From the NCBI GenBank assembly GCA_023387555.1, contig JAEWHY010000031.1, positions 1 to 6,433 of the forward strand: 6,433 nucleotides of DNA, given 5' to 3'. The stretch comes from Pseudomonadota bacterium (GTDB taxonomy: Bacteria; Pseudomonadota; Alphaproteobacteria; Rhizobiales; Xanthobacteraceae). The notes under the pieces are model-generated. The model ran no database searches. It was not told the origin of the DNA and worked only from the letters and a program-made list of their open reading frames with translations. Position numbers and translations under genes: made by a program. The first letter of the stretch is position 1. Each line of letters starts with the position of its first letter. Below are positions 5,246 to 6,433 of the stretch, one piece after another.

Positions 5246-5997
5246 TGAAATCTAGATCGGCAGGCCTGCCGGACGCAAGCCCGGTCCGCAGGACCGCGCC
5301 CAGGCGCGCTCCGGCGCTGCGCAAGGGCGGCGCGGACGAGCCCGCGGAGCGCCGCAAGCGCGCCACCCACCGCCGTTCCGGCGAGATCATCGAAGCGGCC
5401 GCGCAGGTGTTTGCCGAGCGCGGCTATCACGGCGCGACCACGCAGGACATCGCCGACGTCCTGAAAATCCGGCAGGCGAGCCTGTATTATTACTTCCCCT
5501 CGAAGGAAGTGGCGCTCGAACTCGTCTGCATGCGCGGCGTCGAAGGGTTCTACGAAACCGAAAAAGCGATCGCCGACGGCCCCGGCACCGCCACCGAACG
5601 CCTGTCAGGCTTGATCCGCGCCCATATTTCGCCGCTTCTCGACCGCGGCAACTTCATGAAGGTGTTCCTGACCCAGCGTCAATTTTTGCCGGCCCATAGC
5701 CGGCGCAAGGTGCGCAAGGTTTCGCGCAGCATCGAGACGATCTTCGAGCGCATCCTGAAGGAAGGCCAGAAGAACGGCGAATTTCGCGCCGATCTCGATC
5801 CCCGGCTGGCGACACTGTCGATCCTGTCGGTCGTCAACGGCTGCGCCGCCTGGTATCCGCGCGAAAAGGTCTCCATCGAGCGGATCGGCGGCGAATTCAT
5901 CGCGCTGGTGCTGCGCGGGATCGACGGGCCGCAAGCGGCGGACGCCAAGGGCCGGCGCGCACGCCAGGGCGGCCGGAGAAACAAAAAATTTGATTGA
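5245..5997 (+). CDS. TetR/AcrR-family transcriptional regulator
   Basis: A 250-residue regulator. After a basic, Pro/Ala/Arg-rich leader (residues 1-44, longer than usual for the family), the TetR DNA-binding domain begins at about SGEIIEAAAQVFAERGYHGA. The helix-turn-helix is TTQDIADVLKI followed by the recognition helix RQASLYYYF (about residues 65-84), then PSKEVALELV. The rest is a helical ligand-binding domain of unknown ligand. The sequence following the HTH resembles the regulators of acyl-CoA metabolism genes, fitting the acyl-CoA ligase downstream, so an acyl-CoA ligand is a reasonable guess. ATG 5245 is the only ATG, GTG or TTG start ahead of the domain. It has only a weak AGG at 5235-5237, so leaderless or poorly initiated translation is possible. 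The 11-mer at both its ends suggests autoregulation. Confidence 0.9.
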   Translation: MKSRSAGLPDASPVRRTAPRRAPALRKGGADEPAERRKRATHRRSGEIIEAAAQVFAERGYHGATTQDIADVLKIRQASLYYYFPSKEVALELVCMRGVEGFYETEKAIADGPGTATERLSGLIRAHISPLLDRGNFMKVFLTQRQFLPAHSRRKVRKVSRSIETIFERILKEGQKNGEFRADLDPRLATLSILSVVNGCAAWYPREKVSIERIGGEFIALVLRGIDGPQAADAKGRRARQGGRRNKKFD

Positions 5998-6022
5998 CCT
6001 ATAGAATTTCCGGCGTTGAAAT
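5994..6022 (+). promoter_or_regulatory. Candidate ligase promoter overlapped by the second TetR operator
   Basis: TTGACC (5994-5999) and TGAAAT (6017-6022) are separated by 17 bases, a fair sigma70-type pair. The -35 overlaps the last codon and the stop of tetR. GACCTATAGAA (5996-6006), the exact reverse complement of the motif before tetR, covers the -35 and the start of the spacer, where a bound repressor would block polymerase. Only half of the longer dyad is well conserved at this site, so affinity may differ from the first. Confidence 0.55.
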
Positions 6023-6033
6023 AAACGCCGGAA
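6008..6033 (+). other. Perfect 10-bp hairpin after tetR
   Basis: TTCCGGCGTT (6008-6017) pairs perfectly with AACGCCGGAA (6024-6033) around the six-base loop GAAATA. It begins 11 bases after the tetR stop. No T run follows, so it is not a clear intrinsic terminator. The proposed -10 of the ligase promoter falls at the end of the left arm and in the loop, so the dyad could instead be a protein-binding site or, in read-through mRNA, a stabilising stem. Confidence 0.6.
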
Positions 6034-6078
6034 CAAGAGTCGGATCACCGGCCGGGTCCATTGGGAAGGAAAGCTGCG

Positions 6079-6153
6079 ATGAGGATGCCGGTCTGCGGCA
6101 CCGCGCGCGCATCACAGGTCGCGACGTCAAAAATCGCGTCACGGCGGCCATGA
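6079..6153 (+). CDS. Possible 24-aa leader ORF coupled to the acyl-CoA ligase
   Basis: A 24-codon frame beginning MRMPVCGTAR and ending KIASRRP. Its ATG at 6079 is preceded by GGAAGGA at 6064-6070, eight bases away, which is the best ribosome binding site in this region. Its TGA (6151-6153) overlaps the ligase ATG (6150-6152) as ATGA. The ligase ATG itself has only a weak GGCGG nearby, so ribosomes finishing the leader could start the ligase by coupling. The peptide resembles nothing I recognise and is basic. It may be a coupling device only, not a functional peptide. Confidence 0.5.
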   Translation: MRMPVCGTARASQVATSKIASRRP

Positions 6154-6433
6154 CACAGGTTGCAGCGCAATCTCCGCAATTTTCGATCCTGCGCAGCAAG
6201 ACCGCGCCGGGATTGATCGCGGAGCATGCGCGGCAAAATCCCGGCGGCGTCGCCTACCGTGCAAAAACCCTCGGCCTCTATCGCGAACGGACATGGCGCG
6301 ACTATGCGGCTGCAGTCGGCCGCTGCGCGCGCGCACTCAAGACGCTCGGCCTCGACAAGGGCGATCGCGTCGCGATCATGGGCGATGCCTGCGAGGAGTG
6401 GGTGATCTGCGATATGGCGGCGCAGGCCGCGGG
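6150..6433 (+). CDS. Long-chain acyl-CoA synthetase / AMP-dependent ligase (partial, N-terminus)
   Basis: The first 94 residues of an AMP-forming acyl-CoA synthetase, which would activate a carboxylic acid to its CoA thioester in the cytoplasm through an acyl-adenylate. The N-terminal pattern is typical of the long-chain (FAA1/COG1022-like) branch: APGLIAEHARQNPGGVAYRAK (about residues 19-39), YRERTWRDYAAAVGRCARAL (44-63), then LGLDKGDRVAIMGDACEEWV (66-85). The ATP-binding P-loop and the adenylation motifs lie beyond the right edge, so substrate class is unproven. ATG 6150 is the only plausible in-frame start; no ATG, GTG or TTG lies upstream in the frame. Translation is probably coupled to the 24-codon leader. 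Related ligases in this group often head clusters with branched-chain-type ABC transporters, but that cannot be seen here. Confidence 0.85.
   Translation, partial: MTQVAAQSPQFSILRSKTAPGLIAEHARQNPGGVAYRAKTLGLYRERTWRDYAAAVGRCARALKTLGLDKGDRVAIMGDACEEWVICDMAAQAA

Noticed and set aside
4383..5255. A 290-codon open frame on the plus strand
   Set aside because: Antisense shadow of the MetE-like gene; the composition is repetitive and no family motif is present.
5202..5390. Extension of the methyltransferase N-terminus upstream to 5390
   Set aside because: The extension is antisense to tetR and crosses the candidate operator. The family N-terminus FRADHVGSLL fits the ATG at 5201, which has a good ribosome binding site.

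Overview
This is a high-GC window whose gene content and dispersed palindromic repeats look like an alphaproteobacterium of the Bradyrhizobium/Rhodopseudomonas group (Hyphomicrobiales). That assignment is by recognition of protein style and repeat types, not by a search. All intact genes have ordinary start and stop codons, and several are translationally coupled.

Left part (1-2749, minus strand): a pyrroloquinoline quinone (PQQ) biosynthesis operon in the order pqqA-pqqB-pqqC-pqqD-pqqE, with pqqE cut by the window edge. PqqA is the 25-residue precursor with its Glu-x3-Tyr pair, PqqD the peptide chaperone, PqqE the radical-SAM cross-linking enzyme, PqqB the zinc protein acting on the intermediate and PqqC the final ring-closing oxidase. 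pqqC/pqqD and pqqD/pqqE overlap by 4 bases. Two repeats sit in the operon. A 119-bp pair of inverted 51-bp units lies between pqqB and pqqC. A different, 126-bp palindromic mosaic lies inside the pqqE reading frame and is translated as a roughly 42-residue N-terminal insertion. This is the most striking observation in the window.

Middle (2750-4091): a 314-bp divergent promoter region, then a plus-strand intradiol ring-cleavage dioxygenase that most resembles hydroxyquinol 1,2-dioxygenases. A third repeat/hairpin block lies between it and the converging next gene.

Right part (4092-6433): a minus-strand MetE-core-like zinc methyltransferase (YxjG/YxjH type) diverges from a TetR-family regulator. 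After the regulator comes the start of a long-chain acyl-CoA synthetase/AMP-ligase, cut by the right edge. An identical 11-bp motif occurs in the 43-bp methyltransferase/tetR gap and again over the likely ligase promoter at the tetR stop codon. This suggests one TetR regulon covering the methyltransferase, the regulator itself and the ligase. The ligase is preceded by a 24-codon leader ORF with a good ribosome binding site, whose stop overlaps the ligase start (ATGA).

No tRNA, rRNA, CRISPR, insertion sequence or phage gene was seen.
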